DNA of 47,711 nt from an uncultured Bacteroidales bacterium. GTDB lineage: Bacteria > Bacteroidota > Bacteroidia > Bacteroidales > UBA932. Positions 7,556 to 15,925 of this stretch are shown piece by piece; positions within the stretch are counted from its first letter, which is position 1; each line of letters begins with the position of its first letter. The translations under genes and the position numbers were made by a program. Where the stretch lies: contig ONII01000014.1 in NCBI GenBank assembly GCA_900317845.1, positions 1 to 47,711 on the forward strand, given 5' to 3'. Under the pieces are notes generated by a model, which saw only the letters and a list, made by a program, of their open reading frames with translations, did not search any database and had not been told where the DNA came from.

Positions 7556-8053
7556 ATGAACACACTGGACATCGTCATCCTTCTGCTCTTTATTCCGGGT
7601 ATCATCCGGGGCATTACCAAAGGCTTTCTGGAACAGGCCATCACCCTGGCCGGCATTGTGCTCAGCGTGTACGTAACGTACCATTTTTCTTCCTACGCCT
7701 GCAACTTCATCCAGAAGTACATCACCGTGTCGGAGACCGTCCTGCACATCCTGGGATTCGCCGCCACGCTCATCGCCGTGCTCATTGTGGTCATCCTTCT
7801 GGCCAAACTCATTACCAAAGCGGTAGAGATGGCCTCTCTGGGGTGGCTCAACCGGGCCTTGGGCTTTATTTTTTCCATCCTGGTCACCACCCTTGTCCTG
7901 GGGCTCATCGCTATTGTTTTTGACACCCTCAACGTCAAGTTTGAGCTGGTAAAAACAAGCATCCTTCAGGATTCCGTGCTGTACGGTCACCTGAAGGACT
8001 TCGGTTACTTTGTATTCCCGTATATGAAACAGCTGCTGAGCCTGGCCTCTTAG
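7556..8053 (+). CDS. CvpA-family membrane protein
   Basis: The 165-residue protein has four predicted membrane helices. The opening is typical of CvpA (LDIVILLLFIPGIIRGITKGF, then a helix with TLAGIVLSVYV). CvpA proteins were first linked to colicin V export and are tied to envelope homeostasis; the exact activity is unsettled. It is transcribed divergently from ileS and converges on tsaB with only 2 nt between stop codons, so transcription from both sides meets here. Confidence 0.85.
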   Translation: MNTLDIVILLLFIPGIIRGITKGFLEQAITLAGIVLSVYVTYHFSSYACNFIQKYITVSETVLHILGFAATLIAVLIVVILLAKLITKAVEMASLGWLNRALGFIFSILVTTLVLGLIAIVFDTLNVKFELVKTSILQDSVLYGHLKDFGYFVFPYMKQLLSLAS

Positions 8054-8055
8054 CC

Positions 8056-8751
8056 TTACCAGAGCTGCTTTTTGGATACCGTGGCCACAAAGTCTTTCAG
8101 GTAGAAAGGCTCAAAGTAGGCCACGTCTTCAAATTTTCCCGCCTGGAAAGCCTCAAAGGCCAGCGGCACCATGTTCCGGGCCAGCGGCTGCGCATCCACA
8201 AAGAGGCCGTCCCCGCCCAGGACCTCCTTGCATTTGAGGGCGCCGTCACCCACAAAAAGGACCTTTCCCCGAGCACGCTGCGCCGCAAAAGAATCCGCCG
8301 TCACCACATGCGCCTCAACGGGCGTAATCCGTTTACCGTCAGGCGTATACACCGCCGTGTACACCTCCATCCTCCGGGCGTCCAGCATAGGGACGATGAA
8401 AGATGGCCCATCGTCATGCCCGGTTCCGACCGGGCATCCCGCCCCTTGCACCAGCACATCCAGCGTTCCCACGGCGAGAAGCGGTATACCGGCGCCGAAA
8501 GCCAGGCCCTTGGCGGTGGAAGCGCCCACGCGAAGGCCGGTATAGGAACCCGGGCCCGCACTCACGCATACCGCGTCGCAGTCCTTCACCGTAACCCCGG
8601 CGGCATCCAGCACCTCTTTCACCAGCGGGGCGGTGAGGGCCGCCTGCTGCCGCGGCTCCGCGCAAACGCGGTCCGCCAAAATACGGCCATCCTCTGCCAG
8701 GCACACGGACAAGGCAGAGGCGGACGTTTCAATGCACAGGATTTTGGCCAT
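8056..8751 (-). CDS. tsaB: tRNA threonylcarbamoyladenosine biosynthesis protein TsaB
   Basis: TsaB is the scaffold partner of TsaD in making t6A37 on tRNAs. The 231-residue ASKHA-fold protein shows the N-terminal LCIETSASALSVCL and the GPGSYTGLRVGAST motif, then a PMLDARRMEVYTA segment. Between VLVQGAG and PSFIVPM, residues from about C106 to D114 are encoded by a palindromic element, lengthening a loop just before the conserved DARR segment. The start ATG overlaps the stop of the upstream lipoprotein gene by one base (TAATG), so they are coupled. Confidence 0.93.
   Translation of the reverse strand: MAKILCIETSASALSVCLAEDGRILADRVCAEPRQQAALTAPLVKEVLDAAGVTVKDCDAVCVSAGPGSYTGLRVGASTAKGLAFGAGIPLLAVGTLDVLVQGAGCPVGTGHDDGPSFIVPMLDARRMEVYTAVYTPDGKRITPVEAHVVTADSFAAQRARGKVLFVGDGALKCKEVLGGDGLFVDAQPLARNMVPLAFEAFQAGKFEDVAYFEPFYLKDFVATVSKKQLW
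8413..8438 (+). repeat. palindromic element copy 4 (inside tsaB)
   Basis: It begins GTCATGCCCGGT and ends ACCGGGCATC, with a 9-bp perfect stem around TCCG. It is in frame on the opposite (gene) strand, encoding part of GCPVGTGHD. A further small palindrome, GATGGCCCATC, abuts it on the left. Confidence 0.8.
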
Positions 8752-9863
8752 TACAGCTTTTTGCGAAGGTATCCACGGATTTCATCGGCCGTACGCACCT
8801 TGGCGTCCGTGTCGATGCTGCCATCCACGATGAACCATACCATGGGCAGGCTGCCGATGCCATAGGACATCACATACGGCGACTGCGCTCCACGCGTGTC
8901 ACATACGTTCACCCAGGGCAACTGCTGGTTGCGCACGGCAGCAGCCCAGGCGCTCTTGTCGCTGTCCAGTGACACGGCATAAATCTCGAATCCCTTCTTG
9001 TGGAATTCCTCATACAGCGGCACCAAAGAAGACAGATTGAACATCTTTTGCTCTGCCGTAGCAGACCAGAAATACACCATGGTCACCTTTTGCAAGGCGT
9101 CGCTCAGTTTTGCAGCATTTCCATCGATTCCGGGCAGGCTCATGTCTATGTAGCCCACTTCCCCGGCCTGCTGCAGACGCGTGTTGAGTTCCATCATGCT
9201 CATCCGGCGCTCTGCCTCTTTCTCAAGGGCTTTCACATAACGCGAAGCCGGATACACGGTTTTGAGGGAGTCGCAAATATTCTGCATGAGGATGCCGTCC
9301 GTGGGCTGGCTGAATACCGGGAACGAGGGATTCACCTGCTGGAACAGCACCGGTACCACCGTGAGGGAATGGGAATTGCCCATTACATAGGCCAGACGGT
9401 CCCGGTAGTAAGCCACATAGCGGCGGGAAAGCGCCTGATCCGGCTGGGCTTCCTGCGAAAGGATGCGGGCCATATCCCGCTGGAATGCCTGGTAGGCGTT
9501 CTCCACCTTCTGCAGTTTGTCACTTTCCTCGGAGCCCTCTACGGAATAGGCGCCCAGGGTATCCGTTTCCACTTGCACCTTATCCCCCTTCTGCAGCAGC
9601 AGGGAGGCAATCTGACGCTCTCCATGGAACAGATAAATGAACTCCGGCTTTCCTTCTTCCATGTCCAGGGCATAGCTGAAGTTGCCATTGTCGTCCACCT
9701 TAACGGTATCCAGCACCTGAAAACGGTTCACATCCAGGAGCTTAACGACAACCTCTTCTCCGGCACCCTCGTGCAGGCGGCCGGACAGCTGCGTATTCTT
9801 TCCGCAGGACAAGACGGCTGCCGCCAAGGCAGCCACCGCCAGCATTCGGTTAAAGCATCTCAT
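8751..9863 (-). CDS. DUF4369-like/thioredoxin-fold lipoprotein lacking the redox cysteines
   Basis: The 370-residue protein has a lipoprotein signal (MRCFNRMLAVAALAAAVLSC, lipid anchor C20). A beta-rich N-terminal domain follows (about 25-110, DUF4369-like, with LSGRL and LDTVKVDDNGNFSY). A helical middle and a C-terminal thioredoxin/TlpA-like domain (about 240-370) complete it. In the usual active-site position (FWASWCPPC) the sequence is FWSATAEQK (265-273), so both cysteines are gone and thiol-disulfide exchange is unlikely. A binding or structural role in the periplasm is more plausible. I chose the ATG at 9863, which gives a clean signal peptide and a 14-nt overlap with the HIT gene; an in-frame extension upstream is antisense-like filler. 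Confidence 0.85.
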   Translation of the reverse strand: MRCFNRMLAVAALAAAVLSCGKNTQLSGRLHEGAGEEVVVKLLDVNRFQVLDTVKVDDNGNFSYALDMEEGKPEFIYLFHGERQIASLLLQKGDKVQVETDTLGAYSVEGSEESDKLQKVENAYQAFQRDMARILSQEAQPDQALSRRYVAYYRDRLAYVMGNSHSLTVVPVLFQQVNPSFPVFSQPTDGILMQNICDSLKTVYPASRYVKALEKEAERRMSMMELNTRLQQAGEVGYIDMSLPGIDGNAAKLSDALQKVTMVYFWSATAEQKMFNLSSLVPLYEEFHKKGFEIYAVSLDSDKSAWAAAVRNQQLPWVNVCDTRGAQSPYVMSYGIGSLPMVWFIVDGSIDTDAKVRTADEIRGYLRKKL

Positions 9864-10254
9864 AGGCGGCAAGAATTTTTTGGGCGATTTCCTGCATCTT
9901 CTCCGGCTCCAGCTGAAGCTTGGGCTTGCGGAAATCCATATCCCCTTCTGTCTGCAGCGGCACCAGATGGATGTGCGTATGCGGCACTTCCATCCCCAGC
10001 ACAGCCACGCCCACACGCTTGCAGGGAACGGCCTCCTTCAGCGCCAGGGCCACCTTGCGGGCAAAGGCCCACAGGCCTTCGTACGTAGCGGCATCCAGAT
10101 GGAAGATATAGTCGTCCTCCACTTTCTTGGGAATGACCAGCGTGTGGCCGGCGGCCAGCGGCGAAATATCCAGGAAAGCATAGAAATCCTCGCTCTCCGC
10201 GCACTTGTAGGACGGAATTTCGCCCTGGGCGATTTTGGTAAAAATGGTAGCCAT
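9850..10254 (-). CDS. HIT-family nucleotide hydrolase (HinT-like)
   Basis: The 134-residue protein has the histidine-triad motif PHTHIHLVPL (H92, H94, H96), with the N-terminal block IPSYKCAESEDFYAFLDI and GHTLVIPKK. HinT-type enzymes hydrolyse purine nucleoside phosphoramidates and aminoacyl-adenylates. It starts 3 nt after the greA stop and overlaps the following lipoprotein gene, so greA-HIT-lipoprotein-tsaB form one transcription unit. Confidence 0.93.
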   Translation of the reverse strand: MATIFTKIAQGEIPSYKCAESEDFYAFLDISPLAAGHTLVIPKKVEDDYIFHLDAATYEGLWAFARKVALALKEAVPCKRVGVAVLGMEVPHTHIHLVPLQTEGDMDFRKPKLQLEPEKMQEIAQKILAAYEML

Positions 10255-10257
10255 GCC

Positions 10258-10725
10258 TTAGAGGGTAATTTCCAGAATTTCGAATTTCATGACACCGCTG
10301 GGCACCTTGGCCTCCACGGTTTCTCCCTTACCATGGCCGATGAGGGCTTTGGCGATGGGCGTAGTGGCAGCCAGAAGGCCCTTGGAGAAGTCTGCCTCGC
10401 TTTCCGGCACAATCTGGAAATTCATCACCATTTTGTTGGCGAGGTTCTTCACCTTTACCTTGGAAAGCAGCTGCACGGCGTCTGCACTGAGCTTGCTCTC
10501 GTCAATCACGCGGGCATTGGCCACCTTTTCCTTGAGGCGGGCAATTTTCACCTCCAGCAAACCCTGCGCATCGCGCGCGGCGTCATACTCTGCATTCTCC
10601 GAGAGGTCTCCCTTCTCGCGGGCTTCTGCAATAGCAGCGGAAATCACCGGCCGCTGGGCCAGTGCATCGGCGAGTTCCTTCTTGAGCTTGTCAAGACCCG
10701 CCTGGGTCATCATTTCAATAGCCAT
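10258..10725 (-). CDS. greA: transcription elongation factor GreA
   Basis: GreA stimulates intrinsic RNA cleavage by backtracked RNA polymerase. The 155 residues include the N-terminal coiled coil with the acidic tip (EKGDLSENAEYDAARD, whose D and E sit at the polymerase active site) and the C-terminal FKBP-like domain (SPIAKALIGHGKGE-type region). It leads the operon greA-HIT-lipoprotein-tsaB. Its own promoter (10797-10826) is followed by a terminator-like hairpin in the leader (10749-10784), which could attenuate greA expression. Confidence 0.97.
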   Translation of the reverse strand: MAIEMMTQAGLDKLKKELADALAQRPVISAAIAEAREKGDLSENAEYDAARDAQGLLEVKIARLKEKVANARVIDESKLSADAVQLLSKVKVKNLANKMVMNFQIVPESEADFSKGLLAATTPIAKALIGHGKGETVEAKVPSGVMKFEILEITL

Positions 10726-10748
10726 ATGTTTTCCTTGTTACTTCGTCA

Positions 10749-10784
10749 AAAAAATGAGCCGACGACCGTTACCAGTCGTCGAGC
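10749..10784 (-). terminator. hairpin plus T-run between ribF and greA, inside the greA leader
   Basis: On the minus strand CGACGAC (10775-10781) pairs perfectly with GTCGTCG (10760-10766) across an 8-nt loop, followed by CTCATTTTTTT. It would end ribF readthrough. Because the greA promoter lies upstream of it, it would also act on transcripts starting there. Confidence 0.75.
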
Positions 10785-10796
10785 CTTATGTCTTTG

Positions 10797-10826
10797 CAAA
10801 GATAGCAATTACTTTTTACAATTCAA
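10797..10826 (-). promoter_or_regulatory. greA promoter
   Basis: On the minus strand TTG (10824-10826) is followed by exactly 19 nt and TATCTTTG (10797-10804), a strong Bacteroidota -33/-7 match overlapping the 3' end of ribF. The predicted start near 10790 gives a leader of about 65 nt that contains the terminator-like hairpin. Confidence 0.75.
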
Positions 10827-11735
10827 AGCATCCAGCGTCAATTGCTCGCGGAGCGCTTCCAGGGAGGGAAATATGCGCTCGTCGCGGATGCGGCGGAGAA
10901 AGCGGATCCTAAGCGGCAAGCCGTAGATGTCCTGGTCGAAGTCCAGGATGTGCGTCTCAATGGTACGGGACGCGCCGCCCACCGTGGGGCGCATGCCAAT
11001 GTTGCACATGCCCTTATAGGTGGTCCCCAGCACCTCCGCCTCAACGGCATACACGCCATTGGCCGGCACCAGTTTGAGCGGCTCATACAGCTGCATATTG
11101 GCCGTAGGAAATCCCATCGTCCGTCCCATCTGGTTCCCCGCCACCACCACGCCATACAGTCCATACCGGTACCCCAGCATCCCGTTCGCCTCCTCTACCC
11201 TTCCCTCCTGCAGCGCCTTCCGGATCTTGGTGGAAGATATGACGGGCGCGTTTGAGTCTTCGGAAACCATGGCCGCCCGTGGCCATGTGAACGGGAGGGG
11301 CCCAACTGAGCGGAGCGAAGTTGGGAGGGGTCGCGGAGCGACGGCCTGCGAAATACCTATTTCCTCGGCCGTCAATTTATCGGAACCTATCCGGTTATCA
11401 TAGCCCATGACAACCAGGGAGGCGCCGTACTTATCGGCCAAAAGCTGCAGGTATTCATCGGCCTTCATGGCGGCGAACTCACGGGTGAAGGGAATTACCT
11501 CCACGCGGTCTATCCCTGCGGCCAGCAGCAGCGCCTTCTTCTCCTCCAGCGAAGTCAGTATCCGGAACTCCCGCGCATCCTGTTGCAAAACCGTCCTCGG
11601 ATGCGGCCAGAACGTTACCACAACGGCCTCCTCCCCCCGTTCCCGGGCAGAGGAGACCACTGCGGAAAGCACATGACGGTGCCCAAGATGGACACCGTCA
11701 AAAAAACCTGTGGTTACTACAGCCACTTTACGCAC
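10809..11735 (-). CDS. ribF: bifunctional riboflavin kinase/FAD synthetase
   Basis: RibF converts riboflavin to FMN and then FAD. The 308 residues comprise the nucleotidyltransferase domain (GFFDGVHLGHRHVL, then FWPHP, and ISSTKIRKAL) and the C-terminal riboflavin kinase domain (GYRYGLYGVVVAGNQMGRTMGFPTAN). The start is a GTG at 11735, giving a 19-nt overlap with the end of the GT3-GT35 gene, so it is probably the last gene of the glycogen run. Residues about 132-146 (PRPLPTSLRSVGPLP) are encoded by repeat DNA inserted before the conserved SSTKIR segment. No FMN riboswitch is present upstream; the space is coding. Confidence 0.93.
   Translation of the reverse strand: MRKVAVVTTGFFDGVHLGHRHVLSAVVSSARERGEEAVVVTFWPHPRTVLQQDAREFRILTSLEEKKALLLAAGIDRVEVIPFTREFAAMKADEYLQLLADKYGASLVVMGYDNRIGSDKLTAEEIGISQAVAPRPLPTSLRSVGPLPFTWPRAAMVSEDSNAPVISSTKIRKALQEGRVEEANGMLGYRYGLYGVVVAGNQMGRTMGFPTANMQLYEPLKLVPANGVYAVEAEVLGTTYKGMCNIGMRPTVGGASRTIETHILDFDQDIYGLPLRIRFLRRIRDERIFPSLEALREQLTLDALNCKK
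11301..11342. repeat. palindromic insert inside ribF
   Basis: Two stems are visible: CCCAACT (11301-11307) with AGTTGGG (11319-11325), and GTCGC (11330-11334) with GCGAC (11338-11342). The segment is in frame but does not share the GTCAT...ATC ends of the other elements, so it is probably a second repeat type. Confidence 0.65.
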
Positions 11736-14700
11736 TCAAAAGCCTGACGATGCGCCAGGAGCGGATGCGTAGCAAAGATACGGGCACCTACCTGGTATGC
11801 ACCGGTCTTCTCCGGCAGCATGCTCACCTCATAGGTGGCCTCGCCATCCTTGCAGGAGACAAACTTGAACGGCTGAACCTCCACAATGTGCAGTTTGCCA
11901 CGTTTGTCCGCCTGGGCAAATACTACCTCTGCGCCTACATCTTCCGGCTTGAGGCCGCCAAGCTGCAGCTTCATGGAAGCGGTGTACGGCTTGGACTGGG
12001 TGATGTCGTAGGAGGTCTCCGGGGCGGAACGCCAAGTTTGCTGGACATTCTCCCACTCGCGGCGCACGTGCGTCTTCCAGGCGGCCAGTTCGCGGGCCTT
12101 GGCAAAGTCCTTGGCCTTGAACGCCTTGGCAGCCTTGCTCTGCGGCTCATAGTACTGGTTCACGTAGTCCGTGAGCATGCGGTTGGTGGTGAAGTTGCAA
12201 GCCACCTGGGCGATGGTATTCTTGATGTAACCAATCCACTCGGAACTGCGGCCCGTGGTGCGGTCCACATTGTAATAGGCCGGAGCAATGTCGTTCTCCA
12301 GGATCTGGTAGATGGTGGCGGCATCCAGTTCGTTCTGGAAGTTGTTGTCTTCGTAGGCCTGCTCGATGGGAAGCGCCCAACCGGCACCTTCCTTGTAGCC
12401 TTCCACCCACCAGCCGTCCAGCACGGAGAAGTGCATGGTGCCGTTCATGGCCGCCTTTTCACCGGAAGTACCGGAAGCCTCCTGCGGACGGGTAGGATTG
12501 TTCATCCAAACATCTACGCCCTGGACCATGCGCTTGGCCAGGGTGATATCGTAACCGGGTACGAATACAATCTTGCCGATGAAGCGGTGGTCCTTGGAAA
12601 TGTCCACAATCTGCTTGATGAGGTCCTGGCCGGCTTTGTCGGCCGGGTGGGCCTTACCGGCGAAGAGGAACTGCACGGGCTGGGTGGGATTGTTCACAAT
12701 CTTGTCCAGGCGGTCCAGATCGCGGAACAGCAGCGTGGCACGCTTGTAGGTAGCGAAACGACGGGCGAAGCCGATGGTGAGGACGTCGTCACGGAGGGTA
12801 TCCATGATGGTCACCAGCTCGGACGGGCTGTAATGGTTGCTGATGGTGTTGTCCTGCAGGCGTTCGCGGATGAAGTCCATCAGCTTCACTTTCAGGAGTT
12901 TCTTCACGTTCCATACCTCCTTGTCCGATACGCCGTAGATGCCTTCGAAGCAGGACTTATCGTAGTGGTGCGTAGCAAACTGAGGGCCGAACACCTTGGC
13001 GTGTACCGGCTTCCATTCGGGAGCGCACCAGGTAGGATAGTGCACGCCGTTGGTGACATAGCTCACAAAGAGTTCCTCCGGCAGATAGCCCGGATACATG
13101 TGGGCGAAAATGTCCTGGGACACCTTGCCGTGCAGCATGGAAACACCGTTCACGTTCTGCGAGATATTGGCGGCGAGGTTGCTCATGGAGAATTTCTCGT
13201 TCACATCCAGCGGATTGTCCTTACCCAGGGACATGAGGGTTTCCCAGTCCACTTTCAGGCGATCCGGATAGTGGCCGATATACTGGCGCAGGAGGCCTTC
13301 GTCAAAGGCATCGTGGCCTGCAGGAACCGGCGTGTGGGTGGTAAACAGCGAGCTGGCGCGCACCACCTCCAGGGCCTCGGTGAAGTCCAGGTTGTCTTTC
13401 TCGATGTACTCACGCAGACGCTCCATGCCGATGAACGCGGCATGGCCCTCGTTGCAGTGGTACACCTGCGGGTCCAGGCCCAGTTTGCGGAGGGCACGGA
13501 TACCGCCCACGCCCAGCAGGAGTTCCTGCTTGAGACGGTTCTCCCAGTTGCCGCCATAGAGGTGATAGGTAACCTCGCGGTCTTCCGGGATATTGGCTTC
13601 ATAGTCCGTATCCATCAGGTACAGGTCCGTACGGCCCACTTCCACCTTCCACAGGCGGGCGGTCAGGTTACGGCCGGGGAATGCCACGGAGGTGGTTACC
13701 CAGTTGCCGTCTTTGTCCAGTACCGGCACGGCGGGAATCTTGGTGAAGTCCTGGGCATCGTAGCCGGCCACCTGATAACCCTGGGCGCTGAGCACCTGGT
13801 TAAAGTAACCGTAACGATACAGCAGGCCCACAGCCACCAGGTTCACGTTCATGTCGGACGTTTCCTTGAGGTAGTCGCCGGCCAGGATACCCAGACCGCC
13901 GGAGTAGATCTTGAGCGAAGTATCCAGACCATACTCCATGCAGAAGTACGCGATGGAAGGGTCTTTGCGCTGGGCCTTGGCGGCCATATAGGTGTCGAAT
14001 TCGTCCAGGACAGCCTTCATCTGGGCAAGGAACTCCTTGTCCTCCGACAGCTGCTGGAAACGCTTGATACTCACGGTATCCAGCACGGCAAGCGGGTTAT
14101 GGCCGCTCTTGTGCCACACATCCGGGTCGATGCTGCGGAACAGGGCCTTTGCGCTCTCGTTCCAGCACCACCACAGGTTCTTAGACAGTTTCTCAAGCCG
14201 GGACAGCTTTTCCGGAAGGTGACGGGTCACCAGGATGCTGCGCCAGCTGGGGGTGGTTACGTCTGCTTTAAAATACTGCATTGTCTTCTTCTTTTGTTGA
14301 TAGGAATCACTACGCTCCTGTACACGGGACAGGGCGAGGGAATACGCCTCCTTATAATATTGAATCTGATGGTCCCACAGGGCGATCTGTGCCACCTCCC
14401 GGGCATTTTCCCGGTACACTTTGCGTGTCTTTTTGTCCAGCGACGCCACCTCGCGGATGCGCGCTGCAGTGCCCTCCACCACTTCCTGGTAATTGCTGTC
14501 GTTGCGCTCCAGGACGGTGATGCCGGGGTGTTTCTTCTTGTAATGGGTTTGGACCCACAGGCCGAAACCGGCCAGCGTGGTGGTAAGCGTAGGGACGCGG
14601 AAGGCCAGGGCCTCCAGCGGAGTGTAGCCCCACGGTTCATAGTAGGACGGGAACAACGCCAGGTCCATGCCGCACAGAAGCTGGTAGTACGGCAGGTTGA

Positions 14701-15925
14701 AGATGCCGTCATCACCGTTCAGATAGGACGGGATGAAATACACCTTCACTTTGTCCCCAATGGCATTGTTCAGGCCCACCTCGCGCAGACGGCGGGTAAT
14801 GGTATCAAACTCCGCGTTTTGCAGATAATGGGAACTCTGGCACTGGTAGTGGATATCTCCGTTTCCGTCCAGCTTGGCCTGCAGGCCTTTGTCCGGGCCG
14901 TGATGGCCGGAAGGAATCATGATGAAGGCCTGGATGCTGCGGCCGACGTCTTCTCCGCGGTTCACGCGGTCCAGGGCGTCGATAAACACATCGATTCCCT
15001 TGTTCCGGTACTCGTAACGGCCGCCGATACAGATGAACAGGGCGTCTGCGGGAACCTCTTCCGCACTCATGGCCGAAGCCACCTCTATGATACGCTCGCG
15101 GGCGGCGTCGTGCTGCGCTTTGTAGTCATCGTCGTTGGCAGGAGTAAAGCTGTTCTCAAAGCCGTTCGGGGTAACTACATCTACCGGACGCAGGAACTGG
15201 GCGCACTCCTTGGCGGTGATGTCGCTCACCGTTGTGAATACGTCCGCATTCTCGGCCGATTTTTTCTCCAGGGAATAGATGGCCTTTACGTTAAACCGAG
15301 CGGCCATCTCGTCCCCGTTGTAGGTGCTTAACTGGTCGTACAGCGGCAGATTGTTCCCGGCGATGCAGCGGCCCATCATGGTGGCGTGGGTGGTGAACGC
15401 CGTAGCCACGGGGATACCCGCTTTCTTCAGGTGCAGGATGCCTGCACCCGTCTGCCACTCGTGGAACTGGGCAACGACTTTTTCGCCGCCCTTGAGGTTG
15501 TAGTTCCAGAAGCTCTCGATCACCTTGCCGGCGATGATACCGAATACGGCCGACTCTTTATAATCCCAGTTGCCGGAGATGGAATCTACGCCGTAGTCCC
15601 TCCACATCCCGCCAAGAATGTCGTCGGCCTGCGGCAGGAAGGACTTGTAGTCTACCAGAATGGCAACGGGCTTGCCGGGAATATTCCATCGGCCTACACG
15701 GAACCGGAGCCCCTCCGTAGCCGCCTGGGCTTTCCAGGAACGGTACAGCCTGGGGTCTTCCAGAAAATCCGGGTTGCCGGCACGGTGCATCCATACATCC
15801 GGGCCGATAAAAATGTGATGCCTTCCCAGCTCTTCACTCAAATAGAGGGCCTTGGTGGCGACAACCGTATAGATGCCGCCAACCTTGTTACAGACCTCCC
15901 AGCTTACTTCAAATAAATAATCCAT
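11717..15925 (-). CDS. fusion of GT3-type glycogen synthase and GT35 alpha-glucan phosphorylase
   Basis: One uninterrupted 1402-residue frame holds two enzymes. Residues 1-~545 resemble the eukaryote-like glycogen synthase family GT3: N-terminal FEVSWEVCNKVGGIYTV, and an E-x7-E catalytic signature at E430/E438 in FPSYYEPWGYTPLEAL. Residues ~549-1402 are an alpha-glucan phosphorylase of the more_P_ylases type: NLWWCWNESAKALF, EYGLDTSLKIYSGGLGILAGD, and the pyridoxal-phosphate site K1157 in EASGTSGEKAAMNG. The first half would extend alpha-1,4-glucan from UDP-glucose and the second would release glucose-1-phosphate. The phosphorylase half begins with its own Met (549). It follows the GH57 gene with a TAATG overlap. 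Fused forms may be known in Bacteroidales; I cannot confirm how widespread they are. Confidence 0.93.
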   Translation of the reverse strand: MDYLFEVSWEVCNKVGGIYTVVATKALYLSEELGRHHIFIGPDVWMHRAGNPDFLEDPRLYRSWKAQAATEGLRFRVGRWNIPGKPVAILVDYKSFLPQADDILGGMWRDYGVDSISGNWDYKESAVFGIIAGKVIESFWNYNLKGGEKVVAQFHEWQTGAGILHLKKAGIPVATAFTTHATMMGRCIAGNNLPLYDQLSTYNGDEMAARFNVKAIYSLEKKSAENADVFTTVSDITAKECAQFLRPVDVVTPNGFENSFTPANDDDYKAQHDAARERIIEVASAMSAEEVPADALFICIGGRYEYRNKGIDVFIDALDRVNRGEDVGRSIQAFIMIPSGHHGPDKGLQAKLDGNGDIHYQCQSSHYLQNAEFDTITRRLREVGLNNAIGDKVKVYFIPSYLNGDDGIFNLPYYQLLCGMDLALFPSYYEPWGYTPLEALAFRVPTLTTTLAGFGLWVQTHYKKKHPGITVLERNDSNYQEVVEGTAARIREVASLDKKTRKVYRENAREVAQIALWDHQIQYYKEAYSLALSRVQERSDSYQQKKKTMQYFKADVTTPSWRSILVTRHLPEKLSRLEKLSKNLWWCWNESAKALFRSIDPDVWHKSGHNPLAVLDTVSIKRFQQLSEDKEFLAQMKAVLDEFDTYMAAKAQRKDPSIAYFCMEYGLDTSLKIYSGGLGILAGDYLKETSDMNVNLVAVGLLYRYGYFNQVLSAQGYQVAGYDAQDFTKIPAVPVLDKDGNWVTTSVAFPGRNLTARLWKVEVGRTDLYLMDTDYEANIPEDREVTYHLYGGNWENRLKQELLLGVGGIRALRKLGLDPQVYHCNEGHAAFIGMERLREYIEKDNLDFTEALEVVRASSLFTTHTPVPAGHDAFDEGLLRQYIGHYPDRLKVDWETLMSLGKDNPLDVNEKFSMSNLAANISQNVNGVSMLHGKVSQDIFAHMYPGYLPEELFVSYVTNGVHYPTWCAPEWKPVHAKVFGPQFATHHYDKSCFEGIYGVSDKEVWNVKKLLKVKLMDFIRERLQDNTISNHYSPSELVTIMDTLRDDVLTIGFARRFATYKRATLLFRDLDRLDKIVNNPTQPVQFLFAGKAHPADKAGQDLIKQIVDISKDHRFIGKIVFVPGYDITLAKRMVQGVDVWMNNPTRPQEASGTSGEKAAMNGTMHFSVLDGWWVEGYKEGAGWALPIEQAYEDNNFQNELDAATIYQILENDIAPAYYNVDRTTGRSSEWIGYIKNTIAQVACNFTTNRMLTDYVNQYYEPQSKAAKAFKAKDFAKARELAAWKTHVRREWENVQQTWRSAPETSYDITQSKPYTASMKLQLGGLKPEDVGAEVVFAQADKRGKLHIVEVQPFKFVSCKDGEATYEVSMLPEKTGAYQVGARIFATHPLLAHRQAFECVKWL

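Noticed and set aside
11700-11760. FMN riboswitch before ribF
   Set aside because: ribF starts inside the end of the preceding gene; there is no room or RFN-like structure.
14200-14300. Frameshift or assembly join between GT3 and GT35 parts
   Set aside because: The frame is continuous, with normal linker sequence and codon use on both sides; fusion is the simpler reading, though I cannot exclude an assembly error.
11750-15331. A 1193-codon open frame on the plus strand opposite the GT3-GT35 gene
   Set aside because: It is a shadow of the GC-biased codon use of the true gene; it shows no recognisable domain.
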